This document shows, piece after piece, positions 27,725-34,805 of a stretch of DNA of 64,000 bases. A model generated the notes under the pieces. That model had not been told where the DNA came from. It saw nothing but the letters and a program-made list of their open reading frames with translations, and made no database searches. The translations under genes and the position numbers were made by a program. How positions within the stretch are numbered: the stretch's first letter is position 1; every line of letters starts with the position of its first letter. Source of the DNA: Hoeflea_A sp040932035 (lineage in GTDB: Bacteria > Pseudomonadota > Alphaproteobacteria > Rhizobiales > Rhizobiaceae); the NCBI RefSeq assembly GCF_040932035.1, contig NZ_JBFRBB010000005.1, forward strand, positions 496,001-560,000, given 5' to 3'.

Positions 27725-29395
27725 TTACTTGGTCAGGCGCAAGCTCTGGATAGTCTGCGCAATCTGTTTATAGGTCTTCTTCAGTTCCGTTGAGGTACTT
27801 GGCTGATAGAAGTAGGTGAAGTCGCCTTCGTCGGGTGATGCGCACTTCTGCAGTTCCTTCAGGGCTGTGCTGCCGCTGGTCAGCATGAAGCCGATCGTAA
27901 AGATCTTGATTTCATCTTTCTTGATGGCCACGCAGAGCTTATCGAAGTGATGATACGCCTTGGTTGACTGGTAGCCGGCATACCATCCATCAGGAGAGGT
28001 ATTGGCATAGGCCGTGTTGAAAACGCCATCCGTCATCATGATGATGTATTTGTCGATCTCATTGTCCGGATTTTTGTGATCGCCGGACTTTGAGGTAGAC
28101 GGCATATAATCCGCCCAATTGTGCGAGATCGTATACCAGGCCCACTGCAGGCCGATGTGACCGGCCGTCCAGCCACCTGCCGAGAAGGCATTGATCGCAT
28201 CATCCAGGGTCGTCTTGTTGCTGCTCAGGGTCACGATCGACGAGCTCGGGCAACCGTAATCTTCAAGGCGGGAATCGCGTGAGATCATGCCCTTTGCAGG
28301 ACTGTCGTCCGTATACTGATACGATTTACCGCTATTTGGCGCTTTGCGATCCGTGGCGCAAAAATCGACATTGCTACCGTCATTATTGACGACAAAATCA
28401 CTTGGCAGATAGCAGCTGTATTTTTTCTTCTTCTTCTTCTTCTTCTTTTTCTTTTTCTTGGCCTGAAAAACATAAGCGCCGCCATATTCATAGCCGTCAT
28501 TGTTGCTGTATCCGCCACCGATGTCGCCGATCCAGCCGCCATACCCGGCATTCGCAATGTAACTGCTGTAATGATCATTGTCCTGATCGAAATAGGCTGC
28601 ATAGTCCGGTATGCCGGGTACGCGGTAGCTGGTGTAACCGCAAATCTCATAGTCCGCCTGAAAAGCGGCAACGTCGTATGCAAGGTCCGTCGCATTGAAA
28701 AGTGTCTTGTTGTAGGCCGGGGCGTCGCTCTTTTCCTCATTGTAATCCGAATAGACATAGCGGGTGAGGAAGGAGCCCACATTCACCGCCTTGCTGTAAG
28801 GTACAAGGCTGATGCGCACCTTGTCATCGGTGCCGCTGTCGTTGACGCTCAGAAGTTCGCTGATGCCCAGCTTGGCCGCTTGCTTCAGAGCGGAAATACG
28901 TGCACCGCTCATGGAACCCGTGACATCAAGCACCATGGCGACCTCGATATTCGAGGTGCCGTAACTGACTTCCGAATAACTGGCTACAGCCTGGGTATCC
29001 TTACTGACCCCGACCGGAAGAATCCTCAGCGGCATATCGTAATTCGCCTTCGCCGAGACAGACTGCTTGTCCTCGTCAACCTTGAAGTTGACGATTGTGT
29101 AGCCGCTGGCGTTGAGGTCGGTGATCCCCAAATTGGCCATGAATACCGAGGTCATATACTCCTCGGCCTTGTCGACCTTGATTTCGCCCGTCGTAAGCGC
29201 GCGCGCGGTAGCCAGCGTCGCCGCATCCAGCGCATTGTTGATGCGCGTTCGGCTGCCGATGGCAGCGGAATAGTCCACAGCCAGACCGGCCGCCATAAAG
29301 ACGACGATCGCGCACAGCCCGAACATCATCATGAAGTTTCCGCCCCGGTCCTCTACGAACCTGCGAAAAACGCCGGTGAAATTGCTATTACCCAT
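27725..29395 (-). CDS. TadG-like protein with von Willebrand A domain and poly-lysine insert (paralogue 3)
   Basis: A 556-residue sister protein: membrane helix at about 22-42, TRINNALDAATLATARA, VWA domain with DVTGSM at Asp157 and MTDGVFNTAYAN, and the C-terminal IAQTIQSLRLTK. Between the first VWA strands and the conserved CATDRKAP segment sits a long Gly/Tyr/Asn-rich insert (GGWIGDIGGGYSNNDGYEYGG), directly followed by 13 consecutive lysines coded by a triplet repeat. The insert is matched in position, not in sequence, by paralogue 4. The leader before the ATG (GCTGAAGATG) is nearly identical to that of paralogue 4, as is an element about 90 nt upstream. Function unknown; surface or pilus-associated by family. 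Confidence 0.88.
   Translation of the reverse strand: MGNSNFTGVFRRFVEDRGGNFMMMFGLCAIVVFMAAGLAVDYSAAIGSRTRINNALDAATLATARALTTGEIKVDKAEEYMTSVFMANLGITDLNASGYTIVNFKVDEDKQSVSAKANYDMPLRILPVGVSKDTQAVASYSEVSYGTSNIEVAMVLDVTGSMSGARISALKQAAKLGISELLSVNDSGTDDKVRISLVPYSKAVNVGSFLTRYVYSDYNEEKSDAPAYNKTLFNATDLAYDVAAFQADYEICGYTSYRVPGIPDYAAYFDQDNDHYSSYIANAGYGGWIGDIGGGYSNNDGYEYGGAYVFQAKKKKKKKKKKKKKYSCYLPSDFVVNNDGSNVDFCATDRKAPNSGKSYQYTDDSPAKGMISRDSRLEDYGCPSSSIVTLSSNKTTLDDAINAFSAGGWTAGHIGLQWAWYTISHNWADYMPSTSKSGDHKNPDNEIDKYIIMMTDGVFNTAYANTSPDGWYAGYQSTKAYHHFDKLCVAIKKDEIKIFTIGFMLTSGSTALKELQKCASPDEGDFTYFYQPSTSTELKKTYKQIAQTIQSLRLTK
28421..28459 (-). repeat. triplet microsatellite coding 13 lysines
   Basis: A 39-nt tract of AAG and AAA codons on the coding strand, including seven AAG in a row. 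Because the unit is a triplet, slippage would change the lysine number without shifting frame. It lies inside the VWA protein gene at 27725. Confidence 0.9.
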
Positions 29396-29484
29396 CTTCA
29401 GCCCACCCTGAAGTTAAAGAAAACGGATGCTTCCAGCCTCAGGCAAAGCCTTCTTGGCTGAGTCACACCGAAGCGCGTCGGTCC

Positions 29485-29497
29485 GTTCTCATGATTG
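29485..29497 (-). promoter_or_regulatory. shared upstream element, copy at paralogue 3
   Basis: GTTCTCATGATTG (CAATCATGAGAAC on the coding strand), about 90 nt before the start of the gene at 29395. A 12-of-13 match occurs at nearly the same distance from paralogue 4. Confidence 0.45.
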
Positions 29498-29724
29498 CCG
29501 GTCCTTGCTTGACCGATGAAGTGCGCGCCGTCGGTTCCCGTCAAACCGAAGACACCCCCGCGCAAATTTATGCTTTATGCGATCGAGAATAGATCATGTC
29601 TCATGCTGCCCCATCCGAACCGACTATATGTAATAGTCCCAAAAAAGCATTGATTGAGCTGTTTGGCACCAATCACACACTTTTACTGGGCAGACAGTTA
29701 GGAGAAACTAGATTGCACAAAGAT

Positions 29725-29749
29725 TAACCGGCCAAGGATTGACCGGTTA
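29725..29749. other. inverted repeat in the paralogue 4/3 gap
   Basis: TAACCGGCCA and TGACCGGTTA pair at 9 of 10 positions across a 5-nt loop. It could be an operator or a transcript structure; a T-rich stretch follows shortly after on the plus strand. Confidence 0.45.
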
Positions 29750-29806
29750 GGTGGGTTTCTTTGTACTGTATGCTGAACATATGCTTTACGGATAACCGCA
29801 TAGCGT

Positions 29807-29832
29807 GCATTATGCAACCAATGCGATAATGC
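29807..29832. other. bulged 10-bp hairpin in the paralogue 4/3 gap
   Basis: GCATTATGCA pairs with TGC-G-ATAATGC around an ACCAA loop, giving ten base pairs with a single bulged G. No T-run follows, so it looks like an RNA structure or binding site and not a terminator. Confidence 0.45.
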
Positions 29833-29916
29833 CTTGGTCGTAAGGTCCGTTTATACGGGGTCCGGATGCCGGGCGCGACATTCTCAGATGACGCCGTGCC
29901 CGGCCCTCAGGCGAAA

Positions 29917-31569
29917 TTATTTGGTCAGCCGCAGACTGTTGATGGTATTTGCGATATCCTCAAAGGTGTCCTCCAGCTCGCTGGCGCTGTCTACATCATA
30001 ATAGTAGGTGACTTCCGCCGTATCATCTGTGGCACAGTCATCAAGCGCATCCTTTGCGTCGTCGTCGCTCAGATAAAACCCGATCGTGAAAATCGTGATG
30101 TCATCGTTTTTGATGGCAGTGCATAATTCGTCGAAATGATCGTACGATTTGCTTGACTGGCTTCCGGTTGAAAACCCGTCATAGTCCACATCTGCATAGG
30201 CAGTGTTGAACACGCCGTCAGTCATCATGATGATGTATTTTTTCAGATCTTCATCCGGATCCGTGTGGTCGGCAGGCTCCGATCCGCTCGGCATATAGTC
30301 CCTCCAGTCATAGGAAACCGTGTACCAGCCCCATTGCAGGCCGATATGACCCCCGGTCCAGCCGTCGGCCGAAAATCCGCTGATCGCATTCTTCAACGTC
30401 GTTTCGTTGCTGGTCAGGGTGACAATCGTCGAGTCTGGACACTCGTCCTCTTCCAAGCGGGCGTCACGGCTGATCATGCCGTAGGAGGGATTTGCATCTG
30501 TATACTGATATGACGTCAGACCACTGGTTGTCGGAGCCTTGCGGTCGGATGCGCAATAGTCGGAATTGGTACCGTCGCTTTCGGTGACGAAATCCCAGCA
30601 TTCCGCGTAAACTTTGCTGCCGCCGCCTTTGCCACTGCCTTTTTTAGCTTGATAAATGAATGCATCTCCAAAGGTGTATCCATCAAACCCGTAGCTGCTT
30701 CCATACGAAAAGCCGCCTCCGGAACGGAAGCCTCCGGCAAACTTGAAATTCTGGCCGCCATCCAGTTGCGTATAGTAGTTGCCGCACCCGGTATAACCGC
30801 TTTCGTAGCCCGACCAGTAACCGCTCTGTAGCGTTGACCAGTCATAGCCGACACCGGTGCTTGAATAGAGGCTTGAATCAAATGCGGGTGCGTCGCTCGT
30901 TTCGTAGAAAAAGTCGGCATAGACATATTTGCCAAGATCGCTGCCCACATTAACGCCTATCGCATAGGGAACAATGCTGATGCGAACCTTCTCGTCCGAA
31001 TCCGTATTGACGCTGAGCAGTTCCTCGACACCCAGTTCCGCAGAATCCTGCAATGCCGAGAGTTTCGAGCCGCGCATGGAACCGGTAACGTCGAGTACCA
31101 TCGCCACTTCGACATTACCGACGCCATAGGCCACGGCCGAATCGGTCGCCACCGTCATACTGTCGCTGCTGGTGCCCACCTGCAGGAGATAAAGCGGCTG
31201 ATCGATGCTGGCTGTCGCAGAGACGGTTCCGGCGGCGGTATCAACGCTGTAGCTGTCTATTGCATAGATACTGGCATCGAGATCGTCGACATCGAGATTG
31301 GCGGCAAATATGGCCTTCAGATAGGTTTCCACCTCGCCATCGACACTGGCAGAGATATCGCCGGAGGCCAACGCCCGGGCCGTTGCGATCGTGGCAGCGT
31401 CGAGCGCGTTGTTGACGCGTGTTTTGTTCATCAGGCCAACCGAATAGTCGACGGCCAGACCGGCGGCCAGGAAAAGCACTCCGACGCCGAGGCCGAACAA
31501 CATTAAAAAATTGCCGCGTTCGTCGCGGAGGAACCGGTGAAAAACCGTTTTAATGGAATCGGTGTTCAT
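29917..31569 (-). CDS. TadG-like protein with von Willebrand A domain and Gly/Tyr/Phe-rich insert (paralogue 4)
   Basis: About 550 residues and the most acidic of the four. Order: basic N terminus (FHRFLRDERGNF), membrane helix at about 23-43, TRVNNALDAATIATARA, VWA domain with DVTGSM at Asp160 and MTDGVFNTAYAD, and the ending IANTINSLRLTK. The insert before CASDRKAP is rich in Gly, Phe, Tyr and Ser (FAGGFRSGGGFSYGSSYGF) and ends in a short Lys/Gly stretch where paralogue 3 has its lysine run. The ATG at 31569 is preferred over an in-frame TTG 9 nt upstream. First of the array in transcriptional order. No Tad ATPase, prepilin or secretin gene is nearby. Confidence 0.88.
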   Translation of the reverse strand: MNTDSIKTVFHRFLRDERGNFLMLFGLGVGVLFLAAGLAVDYSVGLMNKTRVNNALDAATIATARALASGDISASVDGEVETYLKAIFAANLDVDDLDASIYAIDSYSVDTAAGTVSATASIDQPLYLLQVGTSSDSMTVATDSAVAYGVGNVEVAMVLDVTGSMRGSKLSALQDSAELGVEELLSVNTDSDEKVRISIVPYAIGVNVGSDLGKYVYADFFYETSDAPAFDSSLYSSTGVGYDWSTLQSGYWSGYESGYTGCGNYYTQLDGGQNFKFAGGFRSGGGFSYGSSYGFDGYTFGDAFIYQAKKGSGKGGGSKVYAECWDFVTESDGTNSDYCASDRKAPTTSGLTSYQYTDANPSYGMISRDARLEEDECPDSTIVTLTSNETTLKNAISGFSADGWTGGHIGLQWGWYTVSYDWRDYMPSGSEPADHTDPDEDLKKYIIMMTDGVFNTAYADVDYDGFSTGSQSSKSYDHFDELCTAIKNDDITIFTIGFYLSDDDAKDALDDCATDDTAEVTYYYDVDSASELEDTFEDIANTINSLRLTK

Positions 31570-32029
31570 CTTCAGCAAACCCTAAAGCTCTGAAGAACAC
31601 TCGCCCCGATACAATTTGGCTGATAATCACCGCTTTAGGCGGTAGCCAGCCGATTGCATTTGTTCTCGTGATTGGTGACCCGATGGGTCTTTGAAAACGG
31701 CGGCGTGGATGCCCATCACACCACGACCGCGATTTACTCACTTAAAAATACTGATATTTCAATTGTCCGATGTGGTTGTATTCGTCCTATCCAGTCTGAA
31801 ATTCCAATTGCTCTAAGCACTTTTGTAAAATATGCGGCCAGGGCCGCGACACTATCTGCCGGGCAGTAGCGCGTATGACATAGGATCTAACAGAGCAGAT
31901 TTTCACAAATGTTAAATCTTAAGATGAATGGCCATTTCGGCCCGCTCATCTGATTTCATGCCTAATATGGGGTTAAGGGCGGCACTGACGGGATCTCACG
32001 CCGGAGGGGTTTGGCCCCTTGAGCCAAAG
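31570..32029. other. 460-nt leader gap before TadG-like paralogue 4
   Basis: No gene is supported. It contains the second copy of the shared upstream element (31662-31674), AT-rich stretches at about 31735-31830, and, next to the DUF1674 stop, a weak stem (AGGGG/CCCCT, 32005-32019) that may end that transcript. Both flanking genes are on the minus strand. Confidence 0.5.
31662..31674 (-). promoter_or_regulatory. shared upstream element, copy at paralogue 4
   Basis: GTTCTCGTGATTG (CAATCACGAGAAC on the coding strand), 93 nt before the start at 31569. It differs by one base from the copy before paralogue 3. Confidence 0.45.
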
Positions 32030-32284
32030 TTAGAAATCAATGGCGCGACCGTCGATTTCCCAATCACCGTAACGGGCCGGATCCTTGCCGCCGCGCCCGC
32101 CGATTTCTTTGGGCTGCGATTCCTCATCGGCGTTCGCGTTGCGGCGCTCTTCGGCTTCCTTCAGTGCCCGTTGCGCGGCCGGCGGCAGGTCCTCGAACCG
32201 TCTGCGGACGGTCGCGTCTGCAGCACCTTCCCGGGCCACATCGGATTGCGGCTCGTTCCTGTGCGGTGCCGATTTTTCACTCAT
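32030..32284 (-). CDS. DUF1674 protein, succinate dehydrogenase assembly factor 4-like
   Basis: An 84-residue protein whose C terminus (KEIGGRGGKDPARYGDWEIDGRAIDF, positions about 59-84) is the DUF1674/SdhAF4 signature: a Gly-rich stretch followed by RYGDWE and a terminal DF. Eukaryotic SdhAF4 helps assemble the flavinated succinate dehydrogenase subunit; bacterial members are thought to act similarly. The N-terminal half is charged and probably disordered. The ATG at 32284 starts the compact protein; a longer reading to 32467 runs back across the divergent gap and lacks support. It is divergent from htpX, a common neighbour in this order. Confidence 0.88.
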   Translation of the reverse strand: MSEKSAPHRNEPQSDVAREGAADATVRRRFEDLPPAAQRALKEAEERRNANADEESQPKEIGGRGGKDPARYGDWEIDGRAIDF

Positions 32285-32387
32285 GATCACACAGCCCTGC
32301 ATCTGCATTGAACTATCGTGTTTCACTCCCAACATATAGGGAGTATAGGCCGGTAGGAAAACCGGCCCTGATTCTGGAGTATCTGCC

Positions 32388-33341
32388 ATGAATATGGTGC
32401 GAACGGCAATGCTGCTTGCGTTTATGACGGCATTGTTTATGGCCATTGGATTTGTAATAGGCGGCACCGGCGGTATGCTGATTGCGTTGGTGATCGCCGC
32501 TGCAATGAACCTGTTTTCCTACTGGAACGCGGACAAGATGGTCCTGCGCATGCACCACGCAATCGAAGTCGACGAACGTTCAGCGCCGGAATATTACGGG
32601 ATCGTGCGGCAGCTGGCCGAAAATGCCGGCCTGCCGATGCCGAAAGTCTATCTCATAAAGAACGATCAGCCGAACGCCTTCGCCACAGGGCGCAACCCCG
32701 AAAACGCTGCCGTCGCGGCAACAACCGGGCTTCTTCACATGCTTTCGCACGAGGAAGTGGCGGGCGTCATGGCCCATGAGCTTGCTCACGTGAAGCACCG
32801 CGACACGCTGACCATGACAATCACCGCCACGCTTGCCGGCGCCATCTCCATGCTTGGAAATTTTGCATTCTTTTTCCGTGGCGGCCGCAACAATCCGCTC
32901 GGGATTATCGGAATTCTGGCGGCCATGATCCTGGCGCCATTGGCCGCCGGCATGGTTCAGATGGCCGTCAGCCGAACCCGCGAATATTCGGCGGACAGGG
33001 GCGGCGCTGAAATCTGCGGACACCCCATGTGGCTAGCCTCGGCATTGGCAAAAATTGCCGGCGGCGCCAAGCGTGTCGTCAATGAGGATGCCGAACGCAA
33101 CCCGGCCACAGCGCACATGTTCATCATCAATCCCCTGTCCGGTCAGCGCATGGACGGACTTTTCTCCACCCATCCGGCGACGGAAAACCGGATTGCCGCA
33201 CTGCGCAAGATGGACGCCGAGTTTGGCCGGACCGATAACATCGACATGCCCAACGCTCCCCGGAGAAATGCAGATAGTCGACAGGGCGGCCCTTGGGGCC
33301 GCAGCGGCGGGACCAGGGAATTCAAGGGTCCATGGTCGTGA
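32388..33341 (+). CDS. htpX: zinc metalloprotease HtpX (M48B)
   Basis: Membrane-bound heat-shock protease of 317 residues that degrades damaged or misfolded inner-membrane proteins. Two N-terminal membrane helices (about 4-40) are followed by the cytosolic catalytic site HELAH at residues 130-134 and the third zinc ligand region SRTREYSADRGGAEI near 200. Two more hydrophobic segments lie at about 147-195. The C-terminal tail is Arg/Gly-rich. Its last 10 nt overlap the rsmB start, so the two are probably co-transcribed. TGGAG lies about 8 nt before the ATG. Confidence 0.96.
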   Translation: MNMVRTAMLLAFMTALFMAIGFVIGGTGGMLIALVIAAAMNLFSYWNADKMVLRMHHAIEVDERSAPEYYGIVRQLAENAGLPMPKVYLIKNDQPNAFATGRNPENAAVAATTGLLHMLSHEEVAGVMAHELAHVKHRDTLTMTITATLAGAISMLGNFAFFFRGGRNNPLGIIGILAAMILAPLAAGMVQMAVSRTREYSADRGGAEICGHPMWLASALAKIAGGAKRVVNEDAERNPATAHMFIINPLSGQRMDGLFSTHPATENRIAALRKMDAEFGRTDNIDMPNAPRRNADSRQGGPWGRSGGTREFKGPWS

Positions 33342-34711
33342 GGCAGCACAAGAAAAGCCGGCGTGCAGCAAACTCGAACGAAGCCCTTGGCAATTTGAAA
33401 CCCGGCCTTGCCGCCCGGCAGGTCGCGGCAAAGCTGTTGTCGGCCGTGGTCGACAAGGGAACGTCGCTTGACGGCATTCTGGATCCGAAGGGCGGCAATC
33501 CCGCTTTCCGCAGTCTCAGTGATGCTGACCAGGCTTTGGTTAAGGCGATGCTGCTGGCAACGCTGCGGCATTTACCGATTATCGAGGCAGTGCTGACACG
33601 GCTTGTCGACCGCCCGCTGCCAGCCGGTGCGCGCGCCCTTGCCCATGTCCTTCACATTGCGGCTGCGCAGATTGTTTATCTGGAGGTTCCCGACCACGCA
33701 GCGGTCGATATCGCGGTCGAACAGGCCAATATCGATCCCAGGAACCGGCGCTTTGCTGCGCTTGTCAACGCCGTCCTCAGACGCCTTATCCGCGAAAGGT
33801 CGGATCTGTTGCCGAAGGTCGAGGCGGAAACGATCAACGCACCGCAATGGTTCGCCGACCGGCTGGAAGCTGCCTATGGCGAAAGCGCCGAGCAGATAAT
33901 GCGTGCGCACACTGTTGCGCCGGCTATCGACCTCACCGTCAAATCGGATCCGCAAGGCTGGGCCGACCGCCTCGGGGGCATCGTCCTGCCCACCGGCACA
34001 GTGCGGCTCGCCACCATTGACGGTCCGGTATCGGAGCTTGCCGGCTTCGCGGAAGGCGCGTGGTGGGTACAGGATGCGGCGGCCTCCATTCCGGCGCGGC
34101 TGCTTGGCGATGTCGCAGGCCGGCGCGTCGCCGATCTTTGCGCTGCTCCCGGCGGTAAGACGGCACAGCTGATCGCGGCCGGTGCAACAGTTACGGCCGT
34201 CGACCTGTCGCGCAACCGGCTCAGGCGTCTTGCCGAAAATCTCGGCCGCCTGCAGCTCGAGGCAGAACTGGTCGAGGCGAACGTGATTGACTGGCAGCCG
34301 GACACGCTCCTTGATGCGGTGCTTCTGGACGCGCCGTGCTCATCAACCGGTACAGTCAGGCGGCACCCCGATATTCCATGGACAAAGAGCCTTGCCGACA
34401 TCGAAAAACTCGCCGCATTGCAGGAAAAGCTGCTGCGGCATACCATCTCGCTGGTACGGCCGGGCGGAACCATTGTCTTTTCCAACTGCTCGCTCGACCC
34501 GCTGGAAGGTGAGGATATGGTGCGGCGCGTGGTGGAGAGCGAACCGGAGCTGGTAAGAAAGAAAATCGACCCCGTCGATTGGCCGGGCCTTGAGGAGGCC
34601 ATCACCGTCGATGGAGACATGCGCACGACACCGGCCATGCTGGCAAATGACAATCCTCGGCTCGCCGGAATGGATGGATTTTTCGCCAGCAAATTTACGC
34701 GCACAGAGTGA
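33332..34711 (+). CDS. rsmB: 16S rRNA m5C methyltransferase, RsmB family
   Basis: About 459 residues. An N-terminal NusB-like RNA-binding domain (LAARQVAAKLLSAVVDKG to about 160) is followed by the SAM-dependent RsmB/NOP2 methyltransferase domain: VQDAAASIPARLLG, DLCAAPGGKTAQLIAAG (SAM loop), DAPCSSTGTVRRHPDI with one catalytic-motif Cys, and FSNCSLDPLEGED with the nucleophile Cys. E. coli RsmB methylates C967 of 16S rRNA. The ATG at 33332 lies inside the end of htpX, which suggests coupled translation. The order htpX-rsmB-heparinase-purH is common in Hyphomicrobiales. Confidence 0.93.
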   Translation: MVVRQHKKSRRAANSNEALGNLKPGLAARQVAAKLLSAVVDKGTSLDGILDPKGGNPAFRSLSDADQALVKAMLLATLRHLPIIEAVLTRLVDRPLPAGARALAHVLHIAAAQIVYLEVPDHAAVDIAVEQANIDPRNRRFAALVNAVLRRLIRERSDLLPKVEAETINAPQWFADRLEAAYGESAEQIMRAHTVAPAIDLTVKSDPQGWADRLGGIVLPTGTVRLATIDGPVSELAGFAEGAWWVQDAAASIPARLLGDVAGRRVADLCAAPGGKTAQLIAAGATVTAVDLSRNRLRRLAENLGRLQLEAELVEANVIDWQPDTLLDAVLLDAPCSSTGTVRRHPDIPWTKSLADIEKLAALQEKLLRHTISLVRPGGTIVFSNCSLDPLEGEDMVRRVVESEPELVRKKIDPVDWPGLEEAITVDGDMRTTPAMLANDNPRLAGMDGFFASKFTRTE

Positions 34712-34774
34712 TTGTTAACTGCTCAAAATTATGCCTGCCGTCGATTTTGTCTTATGTTATAGTCGCGGCAAGGG

Positions 34775-34790
34775 ACCCCAGTAATGGGGT
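34775..34790 (+). other. hairpin upstream of the heparinase-like gene
   Basis: ACCCCA and TGGGGT form a perfect 6-bp stem with a 4-nt loop, 15 nt before the TTG start and just ahead of its Shine-Dalgarno. It may affect translation of the gene. Confidence 0.35.
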
Positions 34791-34805
34791 ATACGGGGAC
34801 TAGAA

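Larger units (their letters stand above)
29396..29916. other. 521-nt non-coding gap between TadG-like paralogues 4 and 3
   Basis: No gene is supported. The end near 29396 is the leader of paralogue 3, with an element shared with paralogue 4 (29485-29497). The other half carries two hairpins, at 29725-29749 and 29807-29832, and a GC stem (GCCGGGC at 29868, GCCCGGC at 29898) just after the stop of paralogue 4 that may help end its transcript. The length and structure leave room for a small RNA or a structured leader. Confidence 0.55.

Noticed and set aside
28421..28459. Frameshift or pseudogene at the lysine tract
   Set aside because: The tract is 39 nt, a multiple of three, and the reading frame continues to the same conserved C terminus as in the sister proteins.
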